Shown: positions 4,437-7,701 of the stretch, piece after piece | Layout: each line of letters opens with the position of its first letter | Position numbering within the stretch: the stretch's first letter is position 1 | Assembly: GCA_900554455.1 (NCBI GenBank) | Contig: USHT01000043.1 | Location: forward strand, 1 to 7,701 | DNA: 7,701 bases | Origin: an uncultured Collinsella sp. | GTDB taxonomy: Bacteria; Actinomycetota; Coriobacteriia; Coriobacteriales; Coriobacteriaceae | Direction of reading: 5' to 3' | Notes under the pieces: model-generated | Told to the model about the DNA's origin: nothing | Databases searched by the model: none | What the model saw: the letters and a program-made list of their open reading frames with translations, nothing else | Position numbers and translations under genes: made by a program

Positions 4437-6092
4437 CTAGGCAACCTTATCGAGCTTAAGCAGGTCGCTGCGCTCGGCCGCCGCTTCCTTCGCGCTCTTC
4501 CACTGATTAAGCGCCAGATCGATCTCGGAACAGCCTTCCTGGATGCGTTTGGAGTATTTGGCCTCAATCTCTTCTGCCTCCGCAGCGCGCTGCTTGCTCG
4601 AGAGGCCCGTCTTTACTAGACAATAGCCAGCCCCCGCAAGAAGCAGAATGCCAATAACCTGGTTTACAAACGCAAAGCAAGCTACTCCCAAAACAGCGAG
4701 GACAACGGCCGCTATCTTGTGGCTCTTGTTGCCCTTCGCAACCTTGACATCAAGCTCAGCGAGCTCCTTTTTCTTCTCTTCACCGACATAGCGAACATAA
4801 TCGCCGCGCAGCGCATTGCCCTCATCGCCGGTGACCGCTCTGCTTGTCCATCCGTCGAAGTCAAGGGTGATCGCCTGCGGAAATTCGGGGACAGCGCTCT
4901 TGCGATACCGGTTGAAACCACCGTTGATATAGGAACCCAAAAACTGAATCGCGGTCTTCTTTTTATGCACATCCACAGACGCACTCTGGTCGCGCATCGA
5001 GCGTGTCATCTGGTCGATGATATTCATCGTCTGCTGACGCTTCTCATCACGGCGACGATTGACGAGCTCTCGGGCGCGCTCCACGTCTCCGCCAAACGCC
5101 TTGACCGCAAGAAGATACTCCTCCTGGCGGCGCAAATTTCGCTCCTTGGAGTCATCGGAGTTAACGAGCTCCATCAGATGCCTGTCAACCTGCTCGGCAA
5201 GCGTCCTCTCGTCAACATCAGAAGCCTTGAGGTCGGCGAAGTCATTGGAGATGCTCTCGATTGCCTCGACTTTTCCGAGATACTTATTGATGTAGTCAAA
5301 CTCCTTGACCACCACCTTGAGTGCCGGATATCTCGAGCTCATATCCTCCTCGTAGCCGGTAAAGTACTCCGCCCATGACTCTGACTGCTCATTCTCGAAC
5401 TCAGGGCTCTGATTTCTGATCTGCTCGATCCAGCCCGCCATATAGTCGTCGCACAGGTGCTTTTCGTCGGTTCCGAAGATGCCGTTGATATAAGCATCGA
5501 TGTAGACCATCGCATCGGCATCGATGCGGGCGGCGTTTTGCGTCGAGAAGTAGCGTGCTAGCCATTCGTAGCACGTAGCCGTGCGGTTATTACGTCTGCA
5601 GATCAGAGCCATCGCAAGCGACGTGTGCTCGTTGTCACGTTTGACAGCCTCGCGTATTGCGCGCTCTGCAAGATCTCGGTTGTTGTTGATCCATGCCGCA
5701 AGGGCAACCAGGACAGGCGCCAGCCAGTAGTCCGGGGTAGAAATCATTAACTCCTCGGAGACCGTCGAAATCGTCGCCTTGCGCACGAGCGCTGCATCGG
5801 TTGCCTGGAGAATACCGACCATGGTGTTTCGAACCACCGAGTAGTTGCCGAACTTCTTGTCCATCTCCTGCCGGACGCTCACGAGCTCCGTAGTCGCCTG
5901 CTCAAGTGCGGCGGTACGACGCTGTTCGAGCATCATCTCGAGAAAGTCCTTTCGGAGCTTTTTAAGGTCCTTCCGCACTTCCTCCATTTGGGATTCGACC
6001 TTATCGACCTTCGTGGTCATCTGGTCAACTTTTGTTCCAATAGCGGCGATCCTGCGCTCGATAAGGGCAGTATCTAATCCCGAATCACTCAT
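4437..6092 (-). CDS. Coiled-coil protein with C-terminal membrane hairpin, unknown function
   Basis: This 551-residue protein has no enzyme motif I can recognise. Residues about 10-82 form a charged coiled coil (repeated KVDQMTTKVDKVESQM-type heptads). Residues about 120-250 are helical and look like a TPR/Sel1-like repeat (YWLAPVLVALAAWINNNRDLA, then DNEHTSLAMALICRRNNRTATCYEWLARYF). A second charged helical region runs to about 375. Residues 405-440 (ITLDFDGWTSRAV, DYVRYVGEEKKKE) look like a small folded element. Two hydrophobic helices at about 460-476 and 478-494 make a tight membrane hairpin, followed by a charged helical tail of 57 residues. Most of the protein should face the cytoplasm. 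The ATG at 6092 has AAAGG 8 nt upstream; a GTG at 6101 is possible but overlaps that site. It sits 72 nt after the zinc-ribbon gene and 41 nt before the small acidic gene. I know of similar uncharacterised proteins in Firmicutes, but without function. Confidence 0.85.
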   Translation of the reverse strand: MSDSGLDTALIERRIAAIGTKVDQMTTKVDKVESQMEEVRKDLKKLRKDFLEMMLEQRRTAALEQATTELVSVRQEMDKKFGNYSVVRNTMVGILQATDAALVRKATISTVSEELMISTPDYWLAPVLVALAAWINNNRDLAERAIREAVKRDNEHTSLAMALICRRNNRTATCYEWLARYFSTQNAARIDADAMVYIDAYINGIFGTDEKHLCDDYMAGWIEQIRNQSPEFENEQSESWAEYFTGYEEDMSSRYPALKVVVKEFDYINKYLGKVEAIESISNDFADLKASDVDERTLAEQVDRHLMELVNSDDSKERNLRRQEEYLLAVKAFGGDVERARELVNRRRDEKRQQTMNIIDQMTRSMRDQSASVDVHKKKTAIQFLGSYINGGFNRYRKSAVPEFPQAITLDFDGWTSRAVTGDEGNALRGDYVRYVGEEKKKELAELDVKVAKGNKSHKIAAVVLAVLGVACFAFVNQVIGILLLAGAGYCLVKTGLSSKQRAAEAEEIEAKYSKRIQEGCSEIDLALNQWKSAKEAAAERSDLLKLDKVA

Positions 6093-6140
6093 CTGTACCA
6101 CCTTTCAGTTTGAACTGTTTAGATCATCCAATAGCTTTAA

Positions 6141-6156
6141 GCGAGTAAGCACTCGC
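6141..6156 (-). other. Small hairpin between zinc-ribbon and coiled-coil genes
   Basis: GCGAGT (6141-6146) and ACTCGC (6151-6156) form a perfect 6-bp stem with a 4-nt loop in the 72-nt gap. On the minus strand TTAAAG follows, too poor in T for a terminator. It may set relative expression of the two genes by shielding an mRNA end. Confidence 0.4.
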
Positions 6157-6164
6157 CATCCGCT

Positions 6165-6971
6165 TTATTGAGAGGCCATGCTTCGGTATTGCTCGGACAC
6201 CTGCTGATAGGCCACGAGAAACTTCTGTTTGTATTGGCTTGCCTTCATCGAATTGACGATGCGCCCGACGGGCTCCACATAGTGTTCGAGAAAGTACGAG
6301 GTCCTTCTTCGTAACGCAAACGAACCAGTTTTATAGGGGGACCCGGGGTTCTCTCTAATGCCCTTGAGTAGTGCGAGACACGTCTTGGGTATGTTGCAGT
6401 TGGCGGCGATATCTTGATAGAAGCTCTCCCGCTCTGCGGTCATAAAGTCTTCCGAAGCATACCGCGCTATGCAGAACGGGCACACAGCATCGATAAAGCT
6501 CTCAAGCCGAGACCGATCCTCCATGCTCTGCATATTGGCGACCACGAGCGATACCATCTGAACCTCAAAGTCACGCATGTTGTAGAGCGTCGACTCAAAC
6601 AAGTCGATCAAGTCACGCACTTCGTCATATTCGAGAGGGATATCTTCGGCCCTTTTAAAGAAAACCGTCATCGAACCCGAAAGACCTTCGCAAAACTCAT
6701 CGCAGTACGCAACCATAAACTGTGCTGCCGCGTTGTCTTGCATCATATTGAGCACGTCCGCGGCAAATTTGCGGGCCTCCGGAAAGTTACCACCCTTAAA
6801 AAACTTGATGGCATTGTCCTTGGCAAACGCGATTTTGCCCGTGGCCCCCAGACGCGCCCGCGAATAGTACATCTCGCGACCGCACTGGTTGCAATGAACC
6901 TTTCGAGTTGCGGGGTCAAACTCGACATCGGTGCTGCCGCAGCCCTCACAAGTTATACCGTTGATTTCCAA
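6165..6971 (-). CDS. Zinc-ribbon protein with TPR-like helical region, unknown function
   Basis: With the TTG start at 6971 this is a 268-residue protein. An N-terminal zinc ribbon has Cys8-x2-Cys11 and Cys27-x2-Cys30, the two knuckles framing STDVEFDPATRKVH. Residues about 48-93 read as a TPR-like helix pair (IAFAKDNAIKFFKGGNFPEA, then VLNMMQDNAAAQFMVAY). A further CPFC pair is at 164-167, with additional Cys90 and Cys94. No membrane helix or signal peptide is seen, so it should be cytoplasmic. The TTG at 6971 has GGGGGA about 5 nt upstream and starts the protein right before the ribbon; the only longer choice is TTG at 6989, as TGA lies two codons further up. No in-frame ATG exists near the N-terminus. 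It lies 54 nt after the membrane protein gene. The ribbon may bind protein or nucleic acid; no function can be assigned. Confidence 0.85.
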   Translation of the reverse strand: MEINGITCEGCGSTDVEFDPATRKVHCNQCGREMYYSRARLGATGKIAFAKDNAIKFFKGGNFPEARKFAADVLNMMQDNAAAQFMVAYCDEFCEGLSGSMTVFFKRAEDIPLEYDEVRDLIDLFESTLYNMRDFEVQMVSLVVANMQSMEDRSRLESFIDAVCPFCIARYASEDFMTAERESFYQDIAANCNIPKTCLALLKGIRENPGSPYKTGSFALRRRTSYFLEHYVEPVGRIVNSMKASQYKQKFLVAYQQVSEQYRSMASQ

Positions 6972-7025
6972 TAGCTTCCCCCACTTCAACCATCAAAGTG
7001 CCCTGGCAAAAAGCAGCGCGAGCCC

Positions 7026-7701
7026 TTATTTGACAGCGGTCAGCGCCGCATTGCGCTTTTTCCAGATATTGCGCGCATCATGGACAAGGCCAACCGTAAC
7101 ATCTGCCGGCTCATCGGCACTCATGGAATTCGAGACCGCCTCAAGCGCGGCGGAGAACTGTCGCTCGATCTCTTGAACATGGGGTTGCGACATGTTGGAA
7201 CTAAAGGAGATGTCATCCTTAAGCGCTTTGAGTTCGGCTTTGACCTGAGCGTCCTGCGCCACGGCGAGGAGCTGTCCCACATACGATCCGAACTGCGCCG
7301 TTTGAACCGTCTTTGCGGCCACGGCAGCAACCTTTTGGTCAACCTGGCGGCCATTGAAGCCCAGACCCATCTGCACAAGGACAAGCACAGCAAGAAGGAC
7401 AACGTTTACGACGACTGGAATCGTGCTGCCGCCCCACCCATATGCCGCAAACACAAAGTACGTGTTGGCCAGAAGGGCAACGACAAAGTAGGCACAGCTG
7501 GATGCGACCGGCAAATAATGGATTTCGGTCGTGCTTTTGACCGTGGACTGCTTATCGGACATGGCAGCCGAAATCGAAGCCGCCGCAAAAGCCAAAACCC
7601 CAAAGCCAAGCGACATAGCAAAGACGATAGGGTTCATCAGCGCGTTTTTGCAGACAAACATGATTACAAGCCACGCCACCAAGACGATTGCCTCGCCCAA
7701 A
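7026..7701 (-). CDS. Multi-pass membrane protein, unknown function, 5' end outside window
   Basis: The reading frame runs off the right edge, so the N-terminus is missing; 225 codons and the TAA stop are visible. Four hydrophobic segments lie at about residues 5-17, 24-46, 65-88 and 93-115 counted from the TTG at 7700, which need not be the real start. After the last helix come about 110 mostly helical, soluble residues (DQKVAAVAAKTVQTAQFGSY, AQVKAELKALKDDISFSSN, then EIERQFSAALEAVS), probably cytoplasmic. The tail phrase around ISFSSNMS recalls uncharacterised clostridial membrane proteins that carry a similar FSDPMS phrase; this is from memory and untested. It is the first visible gene of the 4204-7701 cluster, and its promoter must lie beyond 7701. 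No transporter or enzyme motif is seen. Confidence 0.8.
   Translation of the reverse strand, partial: LGEAIVLVAWLVIMFVCKNALMNPIVFAMSLGFGVLAFAAASISAAMSDKQSTVKSTTEIHYLPVASSCAYFVVALLANTYFVFAAYGWGGSTIPVVVNVVLLAVLVLVQMGLGFNGRQVDQKVAAVAAKTVQTAQFGSYVGQLLAVAQDAQVKAELKALKDDISFSSNMSQPHVQEIERQFSAALEAVSNSMSADEPADVTVGLVHDARNIWKKRNAALTAVK

Noticed and set aside
4719..5378. 219-codon plus-strand ORF
   Set aside because: It is antisense to the 551-residue coiled-coil protein, lacks a convincing ribosome binding site, and its composition is that of a shadow frame.

Overview
The window looks like chromosomal DNA of a fairly high-GC anaerobic actinobacterium, most likely Coriobacteriia and probably near Collinsella. 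That placement is inferred from base composition, the GGGGACAG-type intergenic repeats and the gene mix; no rRNA or marker gene is present to prove it. Every gene I can support lies on the minus strand, so transcription runs from position 7701 towards 1. The long plus-strand ORFs are shadows of these genes.

Layout in coordinate order. 1-439 is the N-terminal part of a polar amino-acid-type ABC transporter ATPase, cut by the window edge. 440-671 is intergenic and holds a perfect 58-bp inverted repeat and a strong terminator. 672-1115 is a YqeY-family protein. 1170-2390 is a membrane-anchored SurA/PrsA-like parvulin whose first catalytic-type histidine is replaced by asparagine. 2391-2577 is a repeat-rich spacer. 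2578-3045 is a lone PTS EIIA protein of the fructose/galactitol type. 3111-3919 is a two-gene toxin-antitoxin unit (RelB/DinJ-like antitoxin, PIN toxin) with an ATGA stop/start overlap and its own likely promoter. 3950-4203 has no gene but a run of hairpins ending in a terminator.

4204-7701 is the most intriguing part: four co-directional genes of unknown function. In transcription order they are a four-helix membrane protein (cut by the right edge), a TTG-initiated zinc-ribbon/helical-repeat protein, a 551-residue coiled-coil protein with a C-terminal membrane hairpin, and a 63-residue very acidic protein ending in an aromatic/proline tail. Spacing of 41-72 nt and shared direction suggest one operon. 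A plausible reading is a membrane-associated complex with a small acidic partner, but no family name, enzymatic motif or pathway can be assigned from sequence alone.

The left-hand genes are ordinary housekeeping, transport and protein-folding functions with no obvious functional link. Terminators and repeats separate several of them, so they are probably independent transcription units.
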